NCBI GenBank assembly: GCA_900239685.1
Contig: OENT01000936.1
Coordinates: 1 to 64,000, forward strand
Source of the DNA: Rotaria macrura
Lineage: Eukaryota > Rotifera > Eurotatoria > Philodinida > Philodinidae
Reading direction: 5' to 3'
Length of the DNA: 64,000 bases
A model generated the notes under the pieces. That model did no database searches and was not told where the DNA came from. It worked only from the letters and a program-made list of their open reading frames with translations. Of the stretch, positions 10,825-23,967 are shown one piece after another. Position numbers and translations under genes: made by a program. Numbering within the stretch: position 1 is the stretch's first letter; the number at the start of each line of letters is the position of its first letter.

Positions 10825-13800
10825 TCTTTCGAGATATCTCTACATTACATTTCGTCGTACGAACAAATTCATTCCAAACAGAAATAGCCAGATAGATTTC
10901 TATTAACACCATTTATAATTGCATGGTTCTAGTCAGTGAATGAAGTAAAATAGTTCACTCACATTACTCTTGTAATTATTCCTGAATATGCATATTTGCA
11001 ATAGTTTTTTTCCTGAACGCTTAAGGTATTCTCAAAGACCTTGTTAGCATACTTGCGAGAAAATGTTAGCATTTCTCTTTGATTGAACGAGCATAGTTGT
11101 TTGCAACATTTTCGAAGATAATTACAAGTGGAACTCGTTTCGAATAAACTTCGAGCAAAGTAATGATTCTTTGCAGTAATGGGAGTGCCACATTTACTTT
11201 ATATAAATTTATCTTTTTGATTGATTAATTTTTGCTGAAAGGATACATGTTTATGTCAAAATCTTGTGAAAATTATCTAGATTACTTATGACCAAAGTAA
11301 TAGGACTCGATGAGGTATTCACTTTTTTCTTTATAATGTGTAATAGTAAATATAAACAACGTCGTTTAGGTTCCATAAAAATACTCCTTAACAATACAGA
11401 GAAGCAATATTTAATGAAGAAATCAAACTGAAATCAAGATCTAGAAATCAGCAGTCACAAAATATCAGATTATTCATATAGAGTTGGGATAGACATGAAT
11501 CACACATTTCAATGATTTTTCACCATCAGACAATACGAAAAAAGTCGTAAGTTATCAGTTAAAATTGTTTTTTTTGAGTCGAAAAGAATTCCTAATATTT
11601 CGAATTATGCCATCGAATCTATTGCATGCTACAGTATTTGTTTAAGATAAAATAATCAAGAGTTTCGTTGAGGTGCTGCGACGCGAATATAATTATGAGA
11701 AAGAAAAAACAGAACACGTTTTTAAATTGGGCACATATGCATGTCAAAAATAGAAAAGTTGCAATATCCAAGTTGAAGTTGAAAGAAACTAAGTTATTCA
11801 CAGTTTCTTTGAATGTAAAGAAAGCTGACTTTCAATATGCAAAAAAAAACAACTAAATGTATGTTGGGATATGATATATCGAATGACTCATATTTATCTT
11901 AACTATAAAAGGTTGATAGATATTTTCGTTACATTAAGATTTTCTATGAATAGAAGAAACTTGAATACACATAGCATAATATTTTCCGTTGCAGAAATTC
12001 GATAAAATACCTTAGTATTAACGTGGAACTTCAATTCTCTATCAGTCGTATCTGAATTCAAGCAATTTTTCTTAATCGGTATAGTAGAAATCGTAGAGCT
12101 AATGTCATTCTCATTTGGTTAGATAATTCCCTAACGGTTGTTTTCTTTTTCCATCACCGAAAGTATCAAACATCTATGTTTTAATCAAGAAAAAAAATAC
12201 CAATCTCTATAGAAAGTATTATATCAAAAGTCACACTATTCACTATTTTATTATTATTGATGAGTCCAACTTTAAGAAAAATATGGAAGTGTTTCTTCAA
12301 ATTAGCTTTCCTTATAATCTCTTGAAATAGAGGTGTACCTCAATACATTAGATATCAACCGGGAGGAACTATTCATGCGTTTGAGAGAAACATAATATAC
12401 GATGGAAAAACTGTGAGCAATAGAGAGTTTGAAATTTTGAAGATGCTGATGTCAGTGGCAAAAGATGTAAGCCTGATCCAAAGAATATGTTGGAGACGTC
12501 CACGATTCAGTTACATCAAATTGATTTCTTATATAGACACTGTTTGATCTTCTTTCGACTTTTACCACGAATTGAAAAATAGCAGCATAATCGTACTTTT
12601 GCGATAGAAAATGAAGAGATTAAACAAAAATATTGATTGGTCACTTTTCTTGAAACGTTTGCAAGGCAGTCGTTCCTTTTATATTTGATAAGAACTGAAA
12701 AAAGAGACGTGGAGAAAATAGAAATTCAAGATCGATTCTAACATGTTGTCAAGAACTGTGAATACTGTACAATAGCGGTTAAATTCTGGAAGCAAACTAA
12801 TTAATACAGTGAATAACAACGTTTAAAATCTGAATATCTAAAGATCAATCTTTTGAAAAGTATAAACTAAATAAATGAAGCATTCAGTTGCTTGCAGCTT
12901 GACTCAAATGCAGATCAAACCGAAATATATCAGTTGAGTAAGATTTGAATCAATTATTGATACAGGTGAATTTCATTTTTCATTGTCACCATTTAAAGAC
13001 TTATAGATACATTTACTGTCTAAATTAAATTTTATAGATAATGTGAAATAATTGGAAAATATTAAATTTGTGAGTATCAGCAACTGCCCATGCTGGATCA
13101 GACAAATATTTTTCAAGTTAATAGTATTTAATTTCACTAGTACTAGATGAATCACATTTCAGCGGTTTGTTTCCATAATCATGCATGCTATCCATTTAAG
13201 TATGATAAAATAAATGATCAAGAATACAGTAATAAACACATGTATATTCAATATCAAAGTATTTCAATGTTAAAAGTTAGAATTTGTATATTAATGCAGG
13301 TGTTTTTATTCAATGAAAGAATGTCATCTGAAAACCTCTTATCATGTAATATAGAATGGCCGCATGCTGTATTGAATGTTCTTATAGTTGCAGGTGAGAT
13401 AAGATATTACGAATAACAACAATGCTGACTACAGTCAATATGACAGTACGACCAGACAGCAATGCAAATGAAATTTATCGATAAATCTCATAAGAATTCG
13501 TTTTCTTTTATCAACATCTCATTATTGTTTGTTATCATGTATGTTAGTAATAAGAATAAAAATATTTAACTGCATTATAGAACATTGATTTTATTGTTAG
13601 TATATAGAAAAATTCGGCTTTCGAAAGGCATCCGAAGCATTGCCACTAGAAGTTTCGAAATATTTTGAATACTATAGAATTTTGCAGAAGAATCAAACAC
13701 AAAAACTTATTTGATATGTATATATATAAGGTTCGATGAGACGATTTACTTTACGCTGATTCAATTGAAAATAGTTCACTAATAAGCATTGGTGATAATC

Positions 13801-14107
13801 CAAGTTTAAAAAGCTAAATTTCAGAAATGTTAGACAGCATTCATACTAGGAAAGCATTGCGAGCAATGATAAAAATTATTTTTATGCTTCCTAATATGAT
13901 CGAATAAGATAGTTTCATACATATTTATAACACTAGTGAATAATCGCTGAAACATTTAGCTCGAATAAGATACATTATAATAGAAAAACACCTATGAAAA
14001 TTGACATCAAATTCTAATTTGAAGTTTTTTTCGAAAGAGTTTATTGATTTGATTCATTAAAAAATTGTAAAAAATAAATAGTCAATCCAATCGTTGAATA
14101 TTTCTGA
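10825..14107. other. No recognised gene (3.3 kb)
   Basis: Mostly AT-rich with short frames. A stretch near 12358-12530 reads as an open, protein-like frame (QPGGTIHAFERN... EILKMLMSVAKDVSLIQR) but has no start and soon breaks down; it may be a gene remnant. Nothing else recognised. Confidence 0.5.
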
Positions 14108-14956
14108 TCATAAAACAAGAGCAAATGGCAGATTACACGCTTGTTCTTGTAATATTTCAGCATCTTTGTCCAAAATAGTACAACCATGTACGAATAAATC
14201 CTCTAAATATGTATTACGATGTAATGTACGAATTATATAATCAATACCGTTTCGGGTGATGAATGGATTTGATTCGATTTTTAAGTGTTTTAACGTATTA
14301 TTATTATTAGCAAGTGCATCGGTCAATAACTTCAGCCCTACGTCATCTATTTCATTTTTACTCAATACTAATGTTCGTAGTTTTTTATTGTGACACAGCA
14401 TTTTAGCCAAATGCTTTGCACCTTCTTGAGTAATTTCATTCGATGAAAAATCGATTTCTTGAAGTTCGCAAGTATTTGACGAAAGCAAGTCGGATATTAT
14501 TTGAACACCTTTATCCTTGATATTATTGTATGATAGATCCAATTCTAATAATGTTTTATTTCCTTTTAATGCATCAGCAAGAATTGGAATACTTTCGCAT
14601 GTAAATTTATTTCCCCATAAATTAAGACCTTTGAAGCGTTTTCCAAAAAGTGCAAATCGACTAACAGTAATCATATCTCGATCAATTAAATTTTGATGAG
14701 ATAAATCTATTATCGATTGAGGATCTTGCTGGTTAATGTAATATCGCAATGATAAACTTTCAACAGTCTCATATTTTTCTACAAGAATAAAAAAACAATT
14801 AAAGGATTAACATTGTTACTTCTACGCATTTTAAATTTATTTTATATGTATACCTGACATATTCACTTCTTGATTCAACATTTCACTTTTATTGACTGTT
14901 CGTGTCGATGGCTGTTGATTGCCTCCACGTGGACAACCTCGTTCATAAATACTCAT
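14108..14956 (-). CDS. Leucine-rich-repeat protein (RNI/NLRC3-like repeats)
   Basis: Two exons, 14854-14956 and 14108-14778, joined across a 75-nt GT-AG intron, encode 257 residues; phases agree. After a polar N-terminus of about 50 residues come ribonuclease-inhibitor-type leucine-rich repeats of about 28-30 residues: LNLWGNKF, LDLSYNNIKDKGV, IDFSSNEITQEGA, LVLSKNEIDDVGL and LKIESNPFITRNG, each followed by a helix. Such repeats form a curved scaffold for protein binding; animal NLRC3- and tropomodulin-like proteins share them. No NACHT, death or kinase domain is present, so this is a repeat-only protein. There is no signal peptide, so it is probably intracellular. Bdelloid genomes contain many such genes. 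The ATG at 14956 gives a continuous first exon. The frame is intact, but the partner and role are unknown. Confidence 0.85.
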
Positions 14957-17019
14957 TTTTATGGTTCGATACAAAATAGTGGGCTATTTGCACAATGAAA
15001 ACAAAACACTATTCTCAACTTAACTTTGGTTACTTTTTAGAATACAAGGTTGACTGGAGGCTGTTATATTTATCTTATCTATCGTGTGCTGTGGTAAAGA
15101 AAAAGAGAAAGAAAGGACAGGCAGCATTTTACTTGTGGAGAGTTGTTATTCTTTCAAGATAATAGTGAATTTTTTCTCATATTTTTGCTATATCATTGTA
15201 AATATACTCATCGTAATGAAATAGTATGCGAGCGTTGAATAGTGTAAAATTATTGTTGAAAACATTGTTTATCTCATTTTGTTATACTTTAATGTCTCAG
15301 GGATAATGACGGTATTTGTTTTAAAAAAAGTAGTACGTGTTGAATGAATCAATCCTTTGGTTCTTACAGAGTATTATGTAATTATATAATTGACTTTCAT
15401 GCTGAAAGATGGTTGGAGATTTTATAGGTTTTTAATGTAGTTAAAAATCGTGTGTTGTTGTTAAAAACGTATGTGCTAATTGATAGTAGTGTTAACAAAC
15501 ATTTGCGATGTATTTGAACAAATCATCTATGTTCCATACAATCAAATGTACAGAGTAGTGCATATTAAACGATAATATCTTTCCGAAATCTAAAGCATGT
15601 TATTGAAGATGCAATTGTATAATCCAATCGATCATATTTCTTTTGAATCTATTTTACTCACAGAAACAATGGAAAAACATCGAAAAACAAATTTAAGTTC
15701 AAATCTTAGTTAATATACGTAGGGTGATGAAAAAAATTTCCTTGTCAGAGTAATCAAAAATCTCATCATGTCTGATATGTAATTTCTCACGGTGAGGCAG
15801 CTCTAGTAGCAACATCTGTTGTGTAGTCAAATATCACAATACAAAGTTTCACAACTGCCTATTGTAAGAAACATTCAATTAATTTTCTCGGCGCCTCTCG
15901 CAAGAGTAAGTTCTCGGAATTTGAGCACGAAGAAAAATGGTTCATTTACGATCGAACACGACCGTTATTTGATGAAAATACATGGTTGAGTATTACGATC
16001 GTAAATCTCCTTATCTGATACGAAGTAATATGACAGTATATGGAGAAAAATACGACCGTTTACAATTTTCGTTGACTGAGTCAGTACATGGTACCTGATT
16101 TACTCCGTAAATGATCACATTGCACAGTTACGGTAGCTACGATATACGATCGCAATACTGAGCAATGTATTCGATCATATTTTTCCGTATATGATCGTTT
16201 ACAACCGTGCTTCTTGGATCTGGGCAATTTTCAATTCGATAACCAATGAATTCGCTCGTCTACAATTATTTGCAAAATAACTTGGCCAAGAACTGATTGC
16301 GATGTTATAGGCATCCTTCATCCTCACCTTTTGAGTTGTTGAAGGGATTTTTCTATGGTTGTTTCGCTGTGGCCTCATGCATAATACTAACATAAACAGA
16401 CTTGCTCATGTGTACTATAGATAACTTTTCTTCTATCTATGTCTTTGAGGAAGACCGTCAATAGTCAAAATTTCTATATTATATTATTTGAAAAACTGCA
16501 TACGATCATCTCAAGTCATCCACCGTAAAACAAATGTTCCATCGTCGAAGGAGAAATGCAAAATGAACGCGTTTAAAAAGAACAGAACCTTTCTAAGATT
16601 GAGATAAGAAGAATCATAAAATGTTCGAAAAATTCAGAATTAGTCTAAAAATCAACCACCCTTTTAATTCGTTGACAAATTAACGAAGATGCTTCAAACT
16701 GGTGTTCACCATGAGAAGAGCTCATTGAATACTATTTCAGAAAGTATGGATTTAGGTAATCAAAGAAAACGAAAAAGTAAAACTCTGAAAAATTGTAGTT
16801 GTCTTTTTGACTTCGAATTTATATAATTCTATTCACTAGTTTTCTTTTGAAGATGAATGAAAAACATATTAAAAAATATCCGTATGCAATTTTTCGGTGG
16901 GGTGTCGAACCATACGAAAGTTTAGAAAAAACGAATGTTACGTGTCGGAGCAGTCACGAAATTAAGTGACCAAATTCTTTTATAACCCACTGTATGTATA
17001 ATAAGTCGTTGGTCATTGA
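14957..17019. other. No recognised gene; palindromic stretch inside
   Basis: Between about 15930 and 16210 the sequence repeatedly shows CGATCGTAAA, ACGACCGTTTAC and TATGATCGTTTAC in both orientations, so the block is partly self-complementary and slightly richer in GC than its surroundings. It may be a decayed palindromic MITE, but I cannot define ends or a target duplication. Confidence 0.4.
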
Positions 17020-17745
17020 GACTTAGCAGGTTCACAGATTCGTGATGAACTAACTGCTGCTTGCGAACAAGCTATGGTTTCATATAGTACAGCTACTCAT
17101 GGGATTCATCGATTTTAACGTGAACGGGACGTGAAACACGATGATCTTCGAAATAGTGATTCATTATACATCATTATTCAACATGGTATTGATGTATTAC
17201 TCCCGACCTGGTGAATAATGGCATACATATTAATAAGGATTATGTTGCTATAACATCCTAGATATAGATAGTGTATGAATTAATGTGATGAATGCTGTAA
17301 GATACGGATAAAAAATGTACATTAGGAAAACAGCCATTATCGACCACAAATACAACAAACATACATGTTCAATATGTAAAATAACATATGCAAGATATCG
17401 CTATCCATATTAGTTATATTCAAAGGACGAAAAACATAGCTATGATTCATTCACCGTACTCACCTGACCTTGCTTTGCTTTGCTTCTTCTGACTCTTGGT
17501 TACTACCGTATCTCAAACCTAGCCGAGGCACATATCCTAATGCTGTTAGTTTAGCTAAAACTCTTTCCTAGAAGCTCAATTCAATAAATATTTAAGAGTA
17601 TCGAAAGACATTCCAGAAGTGTATTGATACTATGAAACTTTGCATTCGATATCTTAGGGACAACTTTGAACATTTACTATAGACAAGATTAGATAATACT
17701 TTCTCTATGAATACGTCTATATATTTGAAAGTCCGAGAACTTATT
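17020..17745 (+). mobile_element. Decayed mariner-type DNA transposon remnant
   Basis: Pieces of a mariner transposase remain in order. At about 17042-17119 a frame reads DELTAACEQAMVSYSTATH then IHRF, matching the second helix-turn-helix of mariner transposases. At about 17447-17475 comes HSPYSPDLA, the hallmark of the catalytic domain close to the third acidic residue, and at about 17610-17675 a frame reading FQKCIDTMKL fits the C-terminal region. Stops and frame changes lie between the pieces and much of the middle is lost, so no transposase is made. A GTCCGAGAACTTATT motif near 17731 resembles a mariner terminal repeat; the left end is not identifiable. An old, dead copy. Confidence 0.72.
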
Positions 17746-19655
17746 CAGTAATTTACGTAAGTTTTGTGACTCAATAGAAATAACTTCAAGTACAAACAAA
17801 GAAAATTTTCTAGAGTTTCCACTAACTAATATTGTGTTATCAATTGAATATGGTCTGATAATATCACTTTCTGTACTACGACGAGTAGGATAAAATAGAC
17901 GAAGTCATAACTGATCAGCGTTCTTTATTTATTTTTAATAAAAATTGAATCAACTTTGAAGTAATGGTTTCCATCGCAGCTCAAACTTCTTACTAGACTA
18001 CCGTAATGAAAAAAAAGAATGTTGAACCATCTCGGATATGGTCAGTTGCCTTGTACCTAGATGACCAATAAATAGAGCTGTCAAGGTAGCGGTGTTCCTT
18101 TAAAAAAATGTTTTACACTTCACTGCTGACAATGGTTTCGGCAAAAAATGTTGTCACAAAAATTTAAGACCCGAATAGTTCAAGAATATCGCGTCTGTAA
18201 ATGTTGAAACTATTCTCAAGTGAATTTACATGCGCATCTTTGTCGAAAAAAAAACAGTCATACTATGCTCTATGATCATAATGTTGATCAAATATCGCTA
18301 AGAGGATATGTGATCCCATTGTAACTGACATCTCTGTGATGAAGTCAAGTAGTATAGTTATAGGTAAAGATAACAAAAATATCTAGTTGAATGATTGCAT
18401 GAGTGATCTTACTCGTTCTATATCAGAAAAGCAATCTAGATCAGCTGTGAGGATATCACTAGAGATCATCATATTTCAAGCCTAGCAATTAGTCTTGGTT
18501 GTGAAAATTTTGAACACAAAAACCTTTTATAGTGTCAATCACGTCAGTTGTCAAAGAAAAATAGTACGTACAGTATATCCTTTGAAAATTCGCTGCATTT
18601 GGGAAAGTGGTTAACTGTCTCTCACATGTGTTGTGCTCGCTTCTGATCTAACTGGTAAGTCAAAGTCATGAAAGAAATGAGTTTGCTAAAATGAAAACTT
18701 TGCACGTTAAAAAACGTTGTCTTCTGATAGGATCAAAATTCAAAACTTGTGGCAAGCACTATATTTTTAACGATTCCATGGAAGATTTTTATCTGACGAA
18801 GTAAATATAAAATTTGTAATTGCGTAGATCGCTTAAAATGCATACGAAACATGAAAATGAAAACAAACACAAGAAGAAGAAATCTAAGATTTCAAAAGAA
18901 AACCAAACCGTACATCGAATAAAATATTGAAAAATCTTTTCATCGCCTTGAAACATTGAACCTAAGTTTTTCGAGAATGAATATCTAATGGAAACAATAA
19001 AATGTGTTTGTTTATTTTTAGAGCAATACATATTCTCACCTGACACGATATTTTTCTTTTGTCAAATTATTGTTGAAAAATCTTCATTAAATAGAAACCT
19101 CGTTTCATTCAATTACTGACTTAACGAGATGCTCTTCATTAATCTCATGTTTAATGTCTATCCTGTTATAAAGATTTAGAAGTAAAAAAGTATTCTCTTT
19201 CTGTATTTATACTTACAGATACGAGATACCTTCTTTAAAAAAAACTGACGATTGATACGTAATTAATTCTGTTTGAATCACTGTAATTCATTACTATTGG
19301 ATTCTATTGTAAAAAGTGACTCGACAAAATATATTCGAGTCGCATTTTTTCTTTTGTTTTCATTTATGCTAATCCACTCTGGTGCACAGAATCTGTTATA
19401 TCACCAGTGGTGAACAAGGTTAATTAATAAATTGCGTTAATCATCATGAGAAAAAACTATTCGTTTAATTTTTCTTCGATAGTGTTGTCGCAAAAACAAA
19501 ATGTCTCGTTATGACTTACGTTTATGAAGAAACCATGCAGGTAAATATCACATATTTACTGCGCTCCATCGGAAGCTGCACATCAAATATCAAATCAAAG
19601 CCTTTAGATTATGTTATATTGAATAGCTTTTTTTAAAAACATCAACAAGGATAAA
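17746..19655. other. No recognised gene (1.9 kb)
   Basis: AT-rich; only short frames without domain signal. No repeats with defined ends were seen. Confidence 0.5.
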
Positions 19656-20047
19656 ATGCATACGACAATATCATTCACGATGCCAAGAAACGAACTAATG
19701 TATGAAAATGTCACTACAATACCAATTATTTTGAGAGAAAGTGAGTATGATAATGACCAGAAGATTAATTAATGGAGTGTTTTCATTTGTGAATTGAAGA
19801 TTGTTCTGTGTATAATCCATGTGGACAGAACGGCTACTGTCGTAATAATTTGAATGGTGAATGGACATGTGTGTGCAAGTTTTGGTGGAATGGAACACGA
19901 TGCAATCAAAGTATGCTGATTTCAATTATGTATTTCAAAGAAATAAAAGAAAGGTCAAGTAGAATACAACAGATACGAAAGCTATCGTTTGTTTACACAT
20001 CTACTTACTATGGCCGTGAATACAGTAAATCAGCATTCGGACATTGA
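19656..20047 (+). CDS. EGF-like domain gene fragment
   Basis: Two possible exons: 19656-19740 (28 codons from an ATG) and from 19800 onward, joined by a 59-nt GT-AG intron with agreeing phase. The second exon begins with an EGF-like module: six cysteines in the order expected (NCSVYNPCGQNGYC, then WTCVC, then TRC), as found in extracellular proteins. After the sixth cysteine the frame runs 45 more codons to a stop at 20047 without domain signal; a donor-like GTATG at 19912 could instead start another intron. There is no obvious signal peptide and no second EGF unit, so this is probably a fragment of a larger gene or a remnant. The EGF module itself is convincing; its membership in a working gene is not. 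Confidence 0.4.
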
Positions 20048-21413
20048 AAAAAGCTCTATAGTTTGACTATTATAAAGTGAGTATAGAGGAACATGACAAT
20101 TTGGAGAAATTTGATTGGTGAGCGCTCGTATGATAAACTTAGTCCTTGTTGTAAATTTTCGAAACGATTTTATAAAATTATTTTGTCTATTAGACCTTTG
20201 TAGGTGGCTTGAATCCTAGATAGAACAAGCAACCTCTACTCACTGTCACCAAGACCAGTCGTAGACGTTTGTTCCTTTTCAAAACCCATACTGATTCCTC
20301 TAAACCGAGCTATTACTTGACCTTACATTCTGAGAAAATCTCTTTAAAAATATCTGTAAGCTAGAAGAAGGATTACTTGATCATTCTGATTGTTTAAACA
20401 CTAAACAAGTGTGTCAGCGCGTAATTCTAGTTTCAACTCTTTTCAAGTCTATTCAAATCAATATTAGACAAAAACAAGTTCTAACAATAGATAGTAAAAA
20501 AAACATAGAAACACATAGTTATAAAAAAATTTAGAAGAAACATTTTGACGTTACGTCATAGTTTTGTTTATTTCAATACTTTTTTATTTGATGCAAAGAA
20601 TGTGATCTTGATAGGAAAATCAACGTATATGATATTAGAAATACGATGCCAATGGAAAAAATACGAAGTCATACTTGATTCAGTGCATAAGAACATTAGA
20701 AACTTCTGGGTTAATTTACCTAAAGTTATTGCTAATGATTCCCCTGATTTGGCAACAGTATGCTGTATTGATTTAGTGGCGGTACTGGAAAGTATTATTT
20801 CCTTACCGTAGAAATCAGATGACCAGCATCAGAACCAAGCTCATCGATTTCAGCTCATGCACTACCGATAAAACCGAAAAAGACTTCAGTAAAAAATAGA
20901 CACCACACACGTACACAGTAGAATCATAATCAGTCGTTGAACACGTGCAATTCTCTGAAATTGCGATTTAAGTATTACTGTTTATTCCGTTTTCTATGCT
21001 GAATATTGATCCATGTGAAAGATTAGAATCATTCCGGATCTGTACGAAAAAATTAATAGTGACTTCACATGCTACAATATCTATCTTAATTTAAGATCCG
21101 TCTATAAATGATGTTGAAATATCATTTTTCAAAATATATTCATAGAGAACTGATTTGATGAGCACTACATGTTAATATCTTAAAATTTCACATTTCTTGA
21201 GAACTCTAACTATTTTCGTATTGTTAACCATAAAAACGGTACGTATTCACATCTGACCATTATTTTATTCTTAAGTAAACAGATAAATCTATTTTATTTT
21301 CGTTAGAAAACTTTCAATTTTCCGATGATGAAATTTAATAAACCATTTGAATTCTCATTATATTTTTTACTAATTATTTCTCGAATTAACTATGCTGATT
21401 GCAGAAAAATGAG
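20048..21413. other. No firmly recognised gene; possible signal-peptide exon at 21325
   Basis: An 88-codon frame at 20545-20811 starts only with TTG and has no domain signal. At 21325 an ATG opens a frame whose first 26 residues look like a signal peptide (MMKFNKPFEFSLYFLLIISR...), directly before the STRA6-like gene but in another frame (see that entry). Confidence 0.4.
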
Positions 21414-23967
21414 CTACATGTTATTTTATAGTGTCCAACAGTGGCTGGCAATTGATTTCACTCGGCATCGTTTTAGGCTTATTGATTATACTTTTTCATG
21501 GTTTAATATTCTATCGCTCGACTATTAAAAGATTCAAACTGCAAAGAAATGATTCGAAGTACGTTTGAGTATTTGAAAAATTCATCTTTTTTTCTGGACA
21601 TTCATTACATAGGCAAACTATTTCAATTGTCAATCGGAAACTGTTTCCTATTCCTGTCATCTATCTAGCTCCATCTCGTCAAATATTATCTTGGTTTACA
21701 ACCATTGTTACCATTGTACTTGGTGCATCTACCATTTTGGTAAAATGGACCCTTTTAAAGCCGATTCATGAAGAAATGATTGATCAATTCAACAAAAAAC
21801 AGCCAGTTTTTTTCAAACGACATTCAATTTGTCGAATCATTGACTTACGAGTTGAGTTCAACGTACTTACTTTTCCATTGGCCTGCTTCATTATTTTACT
21901 ATTCATTATTATAACTAAACGTATTTCACTTTGTGGAAGTCAATTTTGTCAGGGCTATATTGGTATTCCAATACCGTTAGATTTTTTTTCTCATGTTAAA
22001 CGATCATTGGCAGCTGTGGTATTTGGTATATTTGCCGATGAACTATTAGACATAGCAAACGATGCATTAACCGGAGGTAGTCCGTCATCGAATAGAGGTT
22101 TGTGATCTGGTTGTAATATTATTTGATTTCCGGCTGCATCGCCCTAGCCGAAAGATCTCATGAATTCGTTTCTTGAAAGTTTTCTTTTAATAAATCATAA
22201 TGAATATTGTCTTCTATTTCATACTAGGCGTCATAGTTATTTATCTTCTTCAAATAGCACGAGTCTTTATCATCGGTTTTCGATATTATCCAATATTAGG
22301 GGCCGTTTATCTTGATACCTGGTTTAGTTTAACATGTGCTACTTTATATATTTGGTTCGATTTTAGTATCACTATTGTTTATAGTGGTCTATGTTCCAAT
22401 GGTTTTTATCCATCTGAAGAAGTATATAAGAAAACGAATGGAAGTGCGGCGATCATATATTTAAATTACTATGGGACAGGATCAAAATTATTACTATTTC
22501 AAATATTACTCGACGCTCCACGTTATTTTTGTTTAGCTTATATTAGTGTTAAACTACCAATTTTACTTTATAAACGTATTCGACATAGACATGTAAGAGA
22601 TGAACGATTAACAAATGAACAAAAGACTCTTCTGTATTCATCATTGCCGCATTCATTTGAAGCCCAATATGTTAAAAATTTATTCAGAGTCAACAACGGC
22701 TTTGTTACAACGAATCGTTTTTCTCAAATCTTTCGATTTATTTATGCGTGGCGAAATGATTTTCGTTTCTCATCTCGTGTTGTTTGTGTTTACACATCAG
22801 TTTTTTTTTTACTTTATTTTCTAGCTATTCAGGTAAGACATGTAGTTATGAATATAAAAATTTTCGTTCTTAACATCAAATGAATAGTTCTGTATACGAG
22901 GACCTCCATTACTTGAGGTACAACGTCGGGGTTGGCAAGAATTAGTTAATCTAATTTCGAAATTGACAAATCCGCCTGATCCTTACTTTCAAAAAGATGA
23001 AAATTCATTATCTGATTTTCCTTTACCTGATTTCACTCGACCGTATTTGATCGCTTGTATTAGTGCATTATTTATAAACGTTGCACAATTAATGATTATG
23101 GTCGCAGGTATTCGTCGAAATCTTTTACAATCGTTTCGGGGTGATGACTCAGAAATTCCACGACGTGTTTCGTCGGAGAATATAAATTACATTACTGGAA
23201 CATTTCATTTTGCTGGTTATTTAATTGGATATGTTATTCTGTCTTATATATTTCTAGCAATCTTTCTTCTAGTTATAATGATTGCCATCGATGCATTGAT
23301 AACGTATGGAAATGTAAAATTTATTGAGGTTCTTTTAAAAGTTATAATTCCAACAACGGTGCTTGTCTTGTTTAAAATGTATTTAAACAAAATATTAGGT
23401 CAATATGTATTTCTACAATATAATGGAGACGTTTTATCAATTAAAAATCGACGAACATTCATGGTATTCATATATTTTAATTTTTTTCTTGATGCTTTTC
23501 TTGGCTTTGTTGCTGCTATCTTGCGCATAGTGAGAAGTGTGATTGGTGGAATTCTATACATGTGTCGTCTTGATTATTCGCCACTGGGTCGAAAATTGGA
23601 AATGATCGACGCCGGCTTTAGTGCATATTGTGGCTTCATTTATGTAGAATGTGCTCATCGACATCCCGTCTTACTCTATTTCGTTAGCCATCTTCTTCGT
23701 AGTCATCTCTATCCGACTGCCACAAAACGACTTTCAAAAGCAAGACACAAATGGCATGTGGCAGTATTCTTGCTGAATAATCCGACGTTGATTTATCGAC
23801 GAAAGCAAGTACTAGCACGTTTCAAAGACAATGAATCGAAAATTATGCTAATTGGAATAAAGAATATGAAAGAATTCTACATTCAACAATCGCCGAGTTT
23901 AGCTCATCGAGCAAGTATTATTTCAGTCCGAGATTTACAAGATATGTGGGAACATCAAAACGTCTAA
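21414..23967 (+). CDS. STRA6-like multipass membrane receptor (5' end unresolved)
   Basis: Four exons with agreeing phases: about 21414-21558, 21613-22097, 22228-22832 and 22888-23967, introns 54, 130 and 55 nt. The translation has many hydrophobic segments, and its last third matches the STRA6 family: the IVRSVIGGILYMCRLDYSPL region, followed by DAGFSAYCGFIYVE and HPVLLYFVSHLLRS. In vertebrates STRA6 is the plasma-membrane receptor that takes retinol from retinol-binding protein; STRA6-like relatives exist in animals without that carrier, so the ligand here is unknown. In the first exon the reading frame of the first membrane helix (SGWQLISLGIVLGLLIILFH) is open only from 21413 and has no ATG. 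A signal-peptide-like start at 21325 is one frame off and no GT donor joins them, so either an upstream exon exists or the 5' end carries a frameshift. The rest is intact. Confidence 0.8.

Noticed and set aside
10269-10906. Open frames of 96 and 61 codons
   Set aside because: They lie in the arms of the hAT-type MITE and show no domain.
13147-13416. 89-codon frame
   Set aside because: No recognisable domain, no splice context, composition like the surrounding non-coding DNA.
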